Source: Caproiciproducens sp. CPB-2 (GTDB lineage Bacteria; Bacillota; Clostridia; Oscillospirales; Acutalibacteraceae). Taken from it: a stretch of DNA of 64,000 nt. Shown one piece after another: positions 16,015 to 23,939 of the stretch (position 1 is its first letter; each line of letters opens with the position of its first letter). The position numbers were made by a program, and so were the translations under genes. The DNA is taken from positions 1,984,001 to 2,048,000 of the forward strand of contig NZ_CP142860.1 of assembly GCF_036287215.1 (NCBI RefSeq), given 5' to 3'. The notes under the pieces were generated by a model that saw nothing but the letters and a program-made list of their open reading frames with translations, ran no database searches and had not been told where the DNA came from.

Positions 16015-17148
16015 TTAATTCCCGACCTCCCCTTCTTCGGGCAGAGGCTGACTGTCCTCGTCCATTTCGTCACTGAAGGTGCTGTAGTCGCCGAACATGC
16101 CGGAATATTCCGATTTGTGCATAATGTGGATATCGTCGGGCTGAAGCATCATTCCTATTTTTTTGCCGACCTCCTGAAAATCGGTCGACTGAATCATCCA
16201 TTTAAATCCGCGGACGTCCACGATGATTTCGTAATGAACGCCCTTGAAGGTCACGCTGGTGACAATTCCGGTCAGATGGCTGGTATCCGGCTCCACCACG
16301 TCGATGTCCTCCGGGCGGATCACCACGTCCACCGGCTCGTCCGGCTGAAAACCCTTGTCGACACATTGGAAGGGATGGCCCGCGAATTCCACAAGGTAAT
16401 CCTCGTGCATGACCCCGTCCAGGATATTGCTTTCGCCGATAAAATCAGCGACAAAAGCATTTTCCGGCTCATTGTAGATATCGCGCGGAGAGCCGATCTG
16501 CTGAATGGCACCCCTGTCCATGACCACAACGGTGTCGGACATGGAAAGCGCTTCTTCCTGGTCATGGGTAACAAAAACAAAAGTGATTCCGGTCTGCTGC
16601 TGTATCTTTTTAAGCTCGGCCTGCATATCTTTTCGCAGCTTTAAATCAAGCGCACCCAATGGTTCGTCAAGGAGCAAAACTTTCGGTTCGTTCGCAAGCG
16701 CCCTCGCGATGGCAACGCGCTGCTGCTGACCGCCGGAAAGCAGATTGACATTTCTGTGCGCAAAACCGTTCAGGTTGACAAGGTTGAGCATTTCCTTCAC
16801 TGTGGCTTTGATCTGGCTTTCGCTCTTGCCGTGCACCCTCATGCCAAACGCGACGTTGTCGTACACGTTCAGATGCGGAAACAGGGCATATTTCTGAAAG
16901 ATGGTGTTGACCTCCCTTTTATGCGGCGGAAGATCGTTGATTTTTTTGCCATTGAAAAAAACATCGCCCGTGTCCGGTTTGACAAAGCCGCCGATGATCC
17001 TGAGGGTTGTCGTTTTTCCACAACCGGAAGGTCCGAGCAGGGTGACAAATTCACCGTCCCTGATGCTGAGGTTAAAATCCTTCAGCACAATTTCTCCGTC
17101 AAACGATACCACGATGTTGTTCAATGAAATGATAGATGGATTTTCCAA
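16015..17148 (-). CDS. potA: Polyamine ABC transporter ATPase PotA
   Basis: The ATPase driving PotBC. Walker [11 protein letters not shown]-loop, signature LSGGQQQR, Walker [13 protein letters not shown] and the H-loop VTHDQEEA are all present, and the C-terminal TOBE domain (~290-370) fits CysA/PotA-type regulators. I place the start at a TTG at 17148, nine bases after AAAGGGG; the ATG at 17157 directly abuts this site with no spacing, and an ATG at 17256 has no binding site. The product would be 377 residues, normal for PotA. The Shine-Dalgarno lies in a 9-bp inverted repeat with the leader. Confidence 0.9.
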   Translation of the reverse strand: MENPSIISLNNIVVSFDGEIVLKDFNLSIRDGEFVTLLGPSGCGKTTTLRIIGGFVKPDTGDVFFNGKKINDLPPHKREVNTIFQKYALFPHLNVYDNVAFGMRVHGKSESQIKATVKEMLNLVNLNGFAHRNVNLLSGGQQQRVAIARALANEPKVLLLDEPLGALDLKLRKDMQAELKKIQQQTGITFVFVTHDQEEALSMSDTVVVMDRGAIQQIGSPRDIYNEPENAFVADFIGESNILDGVMHEDYLVEFAGHPFQCVDKGFQPDEPVDVVIRPEDIDVVEPDTSHLTGIVTSVTFKGVHYEIIVDVRGFKWMIQSTDFQEVGKKIGMMLQPDDIHIMHKSEYSGMFGDYSTFSDEMDEDSQPLPEEGEVGN

Positions 17149-17157
17149 ATAGTGCAT

Positions 17158-17310
17158 CCCCTTTGCGGTAAAATTAGTTACGTCAAGCCAAGCGGTTAAA
17201 CGCAATCCCAGCCACGCCGTTGCCACTGCCCTCCGCAAAGGATTTTTCGCGGTCATTGCTGACTGCGGCAGTGAAGCGCCGCCGATATAGAATTCAGATG
17301 CAAACGCAAC
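17158..17310 (-). promoter_or_regulatory. Structured potA leader masking the ribosome binding site
   Basis: The ~160-nt leader contains CCTTTGCGG (mRNA sense, 17241-17233), which pairs perfectly with CCGCAAAGG (17168-17160) overlapping the potA Shine-Dalgarno. Pairing would hide the start site. A second GC-rich stem lies near 17262-17280. It matches no riboswitch class that I know. Regulation by polyamines or another signal is inference. Confidence 0.4.
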
Positions 17311-17316
17311 ATATCA

Positions 17317-17345
17317 AATATAGTGGCATAAATACGATTTGTCAA
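17317..17345 (-). promoter_or_regulatory. Sigma-A promoter of potABCD
   Basis: TTGACA at 17345-17340, a 17-base spacer and TATATT at 17322-17317 on the minus strand. Only one mismatch in total. Confidence 0.8.
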
Positions 17346-17472
17346 GATTTTTTTGAATATTTCATCAAATTCCTATTGATTTTTTAAATTACACATGAAT
17401 TTAATTAATTTTTCTCTGTTTTCCGCTGAAATGCTCTGTTTTTCTCCAGACAAAATAATTGTTAATTAGATG

Positions 17473-17503
17473 AAAAAATCCCGCAGTTTCCTGCGGGATT
17501 TTT
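17473..17503. terminator. Terminator after NlpC/P60 gene
   Basis: Stem ATCCCGCAG/CTGCGGGAT with a TTTC loop, flanked by A-run and T-run, so it can act in both directions. It lies 15 bases past the minus-strand NlpC/P60 gene. Confidence 0.85.
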
Positions 17504-17517
17504 GAGAAATCAATGTT

Positions 17518-18948
17518 TTATTTTTTAATAAGAACCGCTGCCGTTTTTTTCCGTAAGGCCCGGATCCTTTTCACCGTCATAAAGACGCCGGACAAAAACG
17601 CCGACAACAGCACGACGCTGAAAACCATACCGCCGTCGGAGCCGGAAGCTTCCTGTACGCTTCTGTCAGCCGCCGCGGCGTTGACGGCGGGAATCATGTT
17701 GCTGAAGACGATGGTCCCGGATTTGCTTTCCACAGCAGTTTCAGAGGAAAGGCTCTTCTCCGCAACGGAGGAAACCGGCTGCGCCGGGGCTTTCACCGCG
17801 GCATCCGAATAAAGGACGCTCAGGGCGGCCTGATCCAGAATTCCGGTCTGCGCAAGACCGGAAGCCTTCTGGTAGGCCAGAACGGCCTGTTTGGTAAGGT
17901 CCCCGTAGTAAATGGTCGGGTCGCCGGTCATATAGCCCAAAGCGATCAGCCTTTTCTGCATGGAAAGAACCAGCGAGGAATGCATGCCGGGCGTAACGGT
18001 TCCCGGCTTCGGATTTTTCACCGCGCCGGACGCAAACAGCTTCGCCTGTGTGGCCGGATCGGCAATGCCGGTGGAATTGATCCCCGCCGCGCCCTGAAAC
18101 GCGCTGACGGCGTCGGACACGCAGTAATCGTAATAATTGTTTACCGATTCATAATAGTACCCAAGGTCCTTCAGACGCTGCTGCAGCTTTTCCACATCCG
18201 CGCCTTTGGAATCCGCCTGAAGCGTGATATAAGGCGTTTTACCCGTTGTACCCAAGGACTCCGCAGCAGCCTGAATGGCCTCTCCGGAGGAAGCGGTCAG
18301 TGCGCCGGAAGCGCCGAACGTATAGGTAACGCCAGAAATGGTTCTGGTCGTATTGACGACATACTGGCCGTTTTCATAGTAATACTTCTGGCCGTTGAAG
18401 CTTGCAAAGCCTGTGGTCGGATATGTAATCTGGGGCAGTTTGAACCACATGGTCCATTTCGGCTTGTCGCGGCCGAAGACCTTCTCATATTTTATATTGA
18501 CCCCCGTCGCACGGTTGTCCACCGCCATGTTATTGCCGACGTAAACGCCGACATGGCCCGGCTGATACAGAATCAGCCCGTGGATTCGCGGCAGAGAGGA
18601 GGAATCGGAATAATTGATTTTACCCTTTGCGCTGGCGGAATCGAGCATCCCGCCGGAGCTTCCGGCTACGGAAACCAGACTGGGTCTGGGATCGCTGGAA
18701 TCGCCTGTCCACCAAAGATACGATTTGATCAGGCCGGAGCAGTCGGTTCCGCGTACTCCGCCGGAAAACTGGCCGTATCCGCCGGCACGGTATTTCCATC
18801 CCTCCTGATAGGCCTTGAGGACATGTTCGGAAAGTCCGACTCCTGTTTTGGCGCTTGCCGCGCTGACGGCTGAAGAAACATTCATCGAAAGGATCGCGAT
18901 CAGAACTGCCGCGACAAACGCTGATAGAAACCCGAACCCCTTTTTCAT
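17518..18948 (-). CDS. Secreted NlpC/P60 peptidoglycan hydrolase with two PG-binding domains
   Basis: A 476-residue surface protein that should cleave peptidoglycan stem peptides. Order: signal peptide (~1-32); NlpC/P60 domain with Cys70 in GTDCSGL and His132 in PGHVGVYVG; a cell-wall-binding-like repeat (FNGQKYYYENGQYVV) near 190-225; two PG_binding_1 domains (~250-310 and ~325-385); Ser/Ala-rich linker; a C-terminal membrane helix near 440-460 with a basic tail. It lacks an LPXTG motif. The ATG at 18948 follows AGGAGG by five bases; a further ATG upstream at 18966 has none. It is monocistronic with its own terminator. Confidence 0.85.
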   Translation of the reverse strand: MKKGFGFLSAFVAAVLIAILSMNVSSAVSAASAKTGVGLSEHVLKAYQEGWKYRAGGYGQFSGGVRGTDCSGLIKSYLWWTGDSSDPRPSLVSVAGSSGGMLDSASAKGKINYSDSSSLPRIHGLILYQPGHVGVYVGNNMAVDNRATGVNIKYEKVFGRDKPKWTMWFKLPQITYPTTGFASFNGQKYYYENGQYVVNTTRTISGVTYTFGASGALTASSGEAIQAAAESLGTTGKTPYITLQADSKGADVEKLQQRLKDLGYYYESVNNYYDYCVSDAVSAFQGAAGINSTGIADPATQAKLFASGAVKNPKPGTVTPGMHSSLVLSMQKRLIALGYMTGDPTIYYGDLTKQAVLAYQKASGLAQTGILDQAALSVLYSDAAVKAPAQPVSSVAEKSLSSETAVESKSGTIVFSNMIPAVNAAAADRSVQEASGSDGGMVFSVVLLSAFLSGVFMTVKRIRALRKKTAAVLIKK

Positions 18949-19147
18949 TTTAACCTCCTGCTGCACTTCCGTTACTCTTTTTTCTACTTTCTGTCTGTAA
19001 AAAATGATACATATTCGTTACACATATTACAAATTAGTAACATTTTAACACATGTTTTTCCGGAACGCAACAGGCAAAGATCAGAATTATGAAAAAATTC
19101 ACAATTTGCGGCAACTTTTAAATGTTAAAATTGTTAAATAATTATCT
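18949..19147. other. Upstream region of NlpC/P60 gene
   Basis: AT-rich upstream region with GTTAC/GTAAC pairs near 19018-19041 but no clean promoter that I could fix. No gene is seen. Confidence 0.3.
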
Positions 19148-19248
19148 TACAGCAATTCCATTTCAGTTTGCGAGACAAAGGACGTCACTCCCCTGCCGAA
19201 GGCGGGGGAGTGACGCAAGCTTGTTACAAAATCAACTGGAAATGATGT
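19148..19248 (+). repeat. Interspersed repeat, copy A
   Basis: About 100 bp closely matching the reverse complement of 22184-22284. Shared blocks are AGCAATTCC, GTTTGCG-GACAAA, a central GC-rich hairpin (CTCCCC-GCC with GGCGGGG-AG), ACGCAA-CTTGTT and AATCAACTGGAAATG. Its ends are imperfect inverted repeats (AATTCCATTTCAGTTTG against CATTTCCAGTTGATTTTG), so it folds on itself like a REP or MITE. It lies between murF and the NlpC/P60 gene. Confidence 0.8.
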
Positions 19249-19264
19249 ATTTTTGGAAACCAAA

Positions 19265-19289
19265 GCGGCGGACTAAAAAAGTCCGCCGC
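19265..19289. terminator. Hairpin downstream of murF
   Basis: Perfect 10-bp stem GCGGCGGACT/AGTCCGCCGC with a short A-rich loop, 48 bases past the murF stop. It lacks a long T-run on the minus strand, so strength is uncertain. Confidence 0.55.
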
Positions 19290-19336
19290 GGGAGTGTGTT
19301 GAAAAAGAGGAAGGCGTAAAGAGGAGATCGTTCTTT

Positions 19337-20695
19337 TTAAAGAAGGGCTTTGACGATCTGATCGGTTTTCATTCCGCGGGAGCCCTTGACAAGCACCACG
19401 TCTCCCCCGGTCAGAAGGGATTTGAGCTTTGCAATCGCTTCCGCATTGTCCGCGCAGGAATAGCAGACGAAGTCCGGATTGACGCTGCGCGCCCCTTCGG
19501 CGATTTCCCTGGCCCGCTCGCCGACCGTCAAAACGATGTCCACCCCCGCCCGGGCGGCATACGCGCCCACGCCAAAATGCGCCTGCCGGGAAAAATCGCC
19601 GAGCTCCAGCATATCGGCCAGCACCGCAATGCGCTTGCCCGTACGGAAGCCGCACAGGACGTCGACGCTGCTTCTGATCGCGTCGGGGCTGGCGTTATAG
19701 GAATCGTCGATGATCGTGACATCGCTGACATGATGGATCTGCTGGCGCATGGCAAGGGGCCGGTACTCCGCAAGCTTTGCAGCGGCCTTTTCCGTCGGGA
19801 CGCCGAGCGTTCTGGCAACCGCTAAAGCGGCCAGCGCGTTGGTCACGTTATGAAGCCCCAGCGCCGGAAGCTCCACCTCACAGGACCCGCCCGGCATTAT
19901 TAGAGTGAACCGGGTGGACGAGGCCGCCGTGCGGATATTTTCCGCCCGGAAATCGCACCAGGAAGCGGTGCCGAACCAGACGATTCTGATTCCCGGTTTT
20001 CCGCGCAGGCCCGCAAGGAGCGCGTCGTCCCCGTTCAGAAACAGGATGGAATCCTTATGGAAGCAATCGGTAATATGCAGCTTTTCGCTCAAAATATTCT
20101 GCTGTGTTTTCAGCTGCTCGATATGGGAAATGCCGATATTGGTCATAACGGCATAGTCCGGCGCGGCGATCTGCGCCAGACGGCTCATCTCGCCGAAATT
20201 GCTCATCCCCATCTCCACCACGGCGGCCTGATGCGTGTCGGAAACCCGGAACATGGTCAGCGGAAGCCCGATCTGGCTGTTATAGTTTCCCTCGGTCTTC
20301 ATCACGTTGAACGAGCCGGAAAGCGCGAGGGCGACCATTTCCTTCGTGGTCGTTTTGCCTACGCTTCCCGTAATTCCGACAAACGGAATATGGAACCGCT
20401 GCCGGTAAACGGCCGCGATCCTCTGCAGGGCCTGTTCCGTATTCTGCACGCGGATCCATGCGTGAGAGTCAATCATCCCGTCGTGCTCCTGTGTGAGCGT
20501 TGCGGCAGCCCCCGCCGCAAAAGTCGCGCTGATAAACGAATGGGCGTCCGTCTTTTCCCCCACGATGGGGACAAAGAGGGTGCCGAACTGGATTTTGCGG
20601 CTGTCCGTACTGACCGACGTGATCAGGGTATTGGGATCGCCGCAGAGCAGCTTCCCGCCGCAGGCGGCGATGATTTCTCCAACTGTCATTCTCAT
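19337..20695 (-). CDS. murF: UDP-MurNAc-tripeptide:D-Ala-D-Ala ligase MurF
   Basis: A 452-residue cytoplasmic Mur ligase that adds D-Ala-D-Ala to the UDP-MurNAc-tripeptide, the last soluble step of the peptidoglycan precursor. It has the short N-terminal Rossmann-like domain, the ATP-binding GITGSVGKTTTKEM at about residue 108, and the central VVEMGMSNFGEM typical of MurF. The C-terminal ligase domain has IIDDSYNASPDA. It begins eight bases after murE ends, so the two form an operon. Confidence 0.94.
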   Translation of the reverse strand: MRMTVGEIIAACGGKLLCGDPNTLITSVSTDSRKIQFGTLFVPIVGEKTDAHSFISATFAAGAAATLTQEHDGMIDSHAWIRVQNTEQALQRIAAVYRQRFHIPFVGITGSVGKTTTKEMVALALSGSFNVMKTEGNYNSQIGLPLTMFRVSDTHQAAVVEMGMSNFGEMSRLAQIAAPDYAVMTNIGISHIEQLKTQQNILSEKLHITDCFHKDSILFLNGDDALLAGLRGKPGIRIVWFGTASWCDFRAENIRTAASSTRFTLIMPGGSCEVELPALGLHNVTNALAALAVARTLGVPTEKAAAKLAEYRPLAMRQQIHHVSDVTIIDDSYNASPDAIRSSVDVLCGFRTGKRIAVLADMLELGDFSRQAHFGVGAYAARAGVDIVLTVGERAREIAEGARSVNPDFVCYSCADNAEAIAKLKSLLTGGDVVLVKGSRGMKTDQIVKALL

Positions 20696-20703
20696 ACGAT
20701 CAC

Positions 20704-22158
20704 CTATATTTTTCCGTTGATAATATCCGCGATAACCTCGCGTTCATCCAAATGATATTTGACTCCCTGAATCTCCTGATAATCCTCGTGGCCTTTTCCC
20801 GCAAGGACGACGATATCGCCGTCTTCGGCGTTCTCCATGCAGTATTTGATTGCTTCCTTACGGTCGGGAATGACCACATATTTTCCGTCCGTTTTGGCGA
20901 TACCGACCTTGATGTCCTCAATAATGTCCATGACATCCTCGTAGCGTGAATTATCCGCTGTAATGACGGAAAGGTCGGCGAGCTTTCCGCTGACCTCGCC
21001 CATTTCATAGCGGCGGGAACACGCGCGGTTGCCCCCCGCGCCGAACATGCAGATCAGGCGGTGCGGACGGTACTCGCGCAGGGTTTCCAGAATATTTTCC
21101 ATGCTCAGCGCATTGTGCGCGTAATCGATCAGCAGAGTATAATTTCCGGGAACACTGACCGGTTCTACCCTTCCCTTGACCTTGACCGTGTTCAGCCCTT
21201 CGGCAATCGCCTGCGGGGTCACATCAAAATGGCGGCAGACCGCCGCCGCCGCAAGCGCGTTGTAAACGCTGAACCGGCCGGGGATATCCACGTCCACGCC
21301 GAAGGCAAGCTGGCCTTGAAGGTCAAAATGAACGCCGAGATAACCCGGACGCGAAATGAGCTTTTCATTGCACGCGCGCAGGCCGGCTTCCTGTGAAAAG
21401 CCGTAGGTCTCGATCGCACAGGTGTGGCCTTTGATAATTCCGGGGTAATTTTCATCGTCTATATTGATAATACCGGTCCGGCACTGCCGGAACAGCATGC
21501 TTTTGCACTGCAGGTATTCTTCCAGCGTTTTATGCTCGTTTCCGCCGATATGGTCGGGTGAAAAATTGGTGAACAGTCCGATGTCAAAGGCAAAGCCCGA
21601 CACACGGTGGTCCTTGAGCCCGATGGAGGAGGCCTCGATCACGGCGGCTTTGCAGCCGCTGTCCGCCATTTTGCGCAGGAAACGCTGTACATCGTACGAT
21701 TCCGGCGTGGTGTTGTTCGTCTGAATCACTTCGCCGCCGACAACCGTCCCGATGGTCCCGATGATGCCGGTCTTGATTCCGCCCGCTTCAAGAATGGAAC
21801 GGATCATATAGGAAACCGTCGTTTTGCCCTTCGTGCCCGTAATGCCCACCACGCGGAGCCGATCGGCGGGGTGCCCGAAATAGGCCGCCGCCATCACCGC
21901 CATGGCATAGCGCGTATTTTCCACCAGGATCACCGCCGCGCCGTGCACCGTTACCGGGCGCTGCGCGACAATCGCGGCCGCGCCGGCGTCCGCCGCCTGC
22001 TGCGCAAAGTCGTGGCTGTCGACGGAAGAGCCGCACAGGCACACGAACACGCAGTCTTTGACCACCCTGCGCGAATCGTAAACGATATCGGTTATTTCAA
22101 CGTCCGTGTCGCCGGAGCAGGTATATTTTAATCCTTTTAGCATATTTTTTAACTGCAT
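20704..22158 (-). CDS. murE: UDP-MurNAc-dipeptide ligase MurE
   Basis: A 484-residue Mur ligase adding the third residue (meso-DAP or Lys) to UDP-MurNAc-L-Ala-D-Glu. ATP motif GITGTKGKTTVSYM is at about 110-123, NTTPES follows near 150, and LLIDYAHNALSMEN near 345. The specificity motif, DNPR in classic DAP-type enzymes, reads DNSR here (ITADNSRYED). The retained Arg leans toward meso-DAP, but the Ser is unusual. The start at 22158 follows GGAGG by seven bases; upstream in-frame codons cross repeat copy B. A promoter lies at 22297-22325. Confidence 0.92.
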   Translation of the reverse strand: MQLKNMLKGLKYTCSGDTDVEITDIVYDSRRVVKDCVFVCLCGSSVDSHDFAQQAADAGAAAIVAQRPVTVHGAAVILVENTRYAMAVMAAAYFGHPADRLRVVGITGTKGKTTVSYMIRSILEAGGIKTGIIGTIGTVVGGEVIQTNNTTPESYDVQRFLRKMADSGCKAAVIEASSIGLKDHRVSGFAFDIGLFTNFSPDHIGGNEHKTLEEYLQCKSMLFRQCRTGIINIDDENYPGIIKGHTCAIETYGFSQEAGLRACNEKLISRPGYLGVHFDLQGQLAFGVDVDIPGRFSVYNALAAAAVCRHFDVTPQAIAEGLNTVKVKGRVEPVSVPGNYTLLIDYAHNALSMENILETLREYRPHRLICMFGAGGNRACSRRYEMGEVSGKLADLSVITADNSRYEDVMDIIEDIKVGIAKTDGKYVVIPDRKEAIKYCMENAEDGDIVVLAGKGHEDYQEIQGVKYHLDEREVIADIINGKI

Positions 22159-22183
22159 AATCCAGCCTCCGTATCCATAATTT

Positions 22184-22284
22184 AGAGCATTTCCAGTTGA
22201 TTCTGCAACAAGGTTGCGTTCCTCCCCCGCCGAAGGCGGGGGAGGAACATGTTTTGTCCCGCAAACGTAACCGGAATTGCTATA
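22184..22284 (-). repeat. Interspersed repeat, copy B, in murE leader
   Basis: Inverted copy of the element at 19148-19248, with a central stem of CCTCCCCCGCC and GGCGGGGGAGG. It begins just downstream of the murE promoter, so it is transcribed in the murE 5' untranslated region, ending 26 bases before the start codon. Confidence 0.8.
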
Positions 22285-22296
22285 GAAACTCTTCTG

Positions 22297-22325
22297 ATGA
22301 TACAATAAAGAGATGTCAAAGTCAA
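22297..22325 (-). promoter_or_regulatory. Sigma-A promoter of murE-murF
   Basis: TTGACT at 22325-22320, a 17-base spacer and TATCAT at 22302-22297 on the minus strand; one mismatch in each hexamer. Confidence 0.7.
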
Positions 22326-22493
22326 TTGTATTAGGCCGGCAACCCTTCTTTATGGTTACATGACACTTTCCCCTTTCTGTATGATATTTGGACTGTGGAA
22401 CCATTTTGTATAGATACAACCGTTCCGGATAATGCTAACATACAGTCAGACAGCGTACACGGCGCTTAAAACGATAGAAAGGGAGCATGCGTG

Positions 22494-23858
22494 ATGGGAA
22501 CTGTGAATGAAAAACTGGAATCCTACGGACTGAAAAAAGTATTGAGCTACCTGGACAACAATCCTGAGGAAAACGTACCGAAGGTCTTAAACTGGGTACG
22601 CAGATTCGACAAGGAGGATTATTATCACAACGCTTACAATCTGGTTGAAGAAGCGCTGAAAAATCCAGAAAACAACTGGTACAAACTGATTATGAGCCTT
22701 TATGACGACATTGATTCCGGTGTCAGGAAAAAAATGTTCGAAAATTTCCTGATCAATTCCTCCATTGTAGGCTGCCAGCGCAAAAATAAAAACGAAGAAA
22801 AGTACGACTGCAATATTCCGTGGGCAATCCTGATGGACCCCACCTCCGCGTGCAACCTGCAATGCAAGGGCTGCTGGGCGGCGGATTACGGCAACAAAAT
22901 GAATATGAGCTTTGAGCTGCTCGACAGCATTATCGAGCAGGGGAAAAAGCTCGGCACCTATATGTATATCTATTCCGGCGGCGAGCCGCTCGTACGGAAG
23001 GACGACATTATCAGGCTGTGTGAAAAGCACAACGACTGCGAATTTCTGGCCTTTACAAATGCAACGCTCATCGACGAAGCGTTCGCGGACGAAATGCTGC
23101 GGGTAAAGAATTTCGTGCCCGCAATCAGCGTGGAGGGCTTTGAAGAAGCCACCGACTCCCGCCGCGGAGAAGGCACCTATCAGGCGGTCGTCAAAGCGAT
23201 GGGGATTTTAAAGGAGAAAAAGCTTCCGTTCGGCATCTCCTGCTGCTATACCAGCCAGAACACCGACGTGATCGGCAGCGAGGAATACTTTGACGACATG
23301 ATCGCGAAAGGCGCGAAATTCGCGTGGTTCTTCACCTATATGCCGGTCGGGGCCGACGCGGTTCCCGAGCTGATGGCTTCTGCGGAGCAAAGGGAGTTCA
23401 TGTATCACCAGATCCGGAAATTCAGGGGGACAAAGCCGCTGTTCACCATGGACTTCTGGAACGACGGCGAGTATGTACAGGGATGCATCGCGGGCGGACG
23501 CTGCTACCTGCACATCAACGCGAACGGGGATATCGAGCCGTGCGCGTTCATCCATTACGCCGATTCCAACATCAAAGACAAAACCCTTCTGGAAGCGTAC
23601 CAGTCCCCGCTGTTCATGCAGTACCGCAGGAACCAGCCGTTTAACGGAAACCACCTGCGCCCCTGCCCGCTGCTCGACAATCCGGGCAGGCTGTCCGACA
23701 TGGTACACAAGTCCGGCGCGCAATCCACGGACATGACTCATCCCGAGAATGTTGAGGAGTTGAGCGCAAAATGCGTCAACGCCGCAAAGAACTGGGCTCC
23801 CGTCGCGGGAAGGCTCTGGGACGAGTCCCATCCGGAAGAACAGGAAAATGCGGGCTGA
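22494..23858 (+). CDS. Radical SAM protein with C-terminal Cys motifs
   Basis: A ~455-residue radical SAM enzyme. The cluster motif CNLQCKGC (CxxxCxxC) lies at about residues 120-127, after an unusual ~115-residue helical N-terminal extension. Other core features are SGGEPLVRKDD and FLAFTNATLIDE. The C-terminal part has Cys in GCIAGGR, EPCAFIHYAD and CPLLDNPGRL, resembling a SPASM-like auxiliary cluster region. The family is widespread in Clostridia but its substrate is not known to me. AGGGAG lies eight bases before ATG 22494; GTG at 22491 is an alternative. The gene is divergent from murE and ends in a strong terminator. Confidence 0.85.
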   Translation: MGTVNEKLESYGLKKVLSYLDNNPEENVPKVLNWVRRFDKEDYYHNAYNLVEEALKNPENNWYKLIMSLYDDIDSGVRKKMFENFLINSSIVGCQRKNKNEEKYDCNIPWAILMDPTSACNLQCKGCWAADYGNKMNMSFELLDSIIEQGKKLGTYMYIYSGGEPLVRKDDIIRLCEKHNDCEFLAFTNATLIDEAFADEMLRVKNFVPAISVEGFEEATDSRRGEGTYQAVVKAMGILKEKKLPFGISCCYTSQNTDVIGSEEYFDDMIAKGAKFAWFFTYMPVGADAVPELMASAEQREFMYHQIRKFRGTKPLFTMDFWNDGEYVQGCIAGGRCYLHINANGDIEPCAFIHYADSNIKDKTLLEAYQSPLFMQYRRNQPFNGNHLRPCPLLDNPGRLSDMVHKSGAQSTDMTHPENVEELSAKCVNAAKNWAPVAGRLWDESHPEEQENAG

Positions 23859-23895
23859 CCGCCCCATAAAAAACGGCAGACTTTGCCGTCAGCCG

Positions 23896-23936
23896 AAAAA
23901 AAGCTCTCGCTTTGGTACCAAAGCGAGAGCTTTTTT
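23896..23936. terminator. Strong bidirectional terminator
   Basis: A perfect palindromic stem around GGTACC (AAGCTCTCGCTTT with AAAGCGAGAGCTT), with A-run and T-run. It serves both the radical SAM gene and the convergent glycosyltransferase gene. Confidence 0.9.
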
Positions 23937-23939
23937 CTG

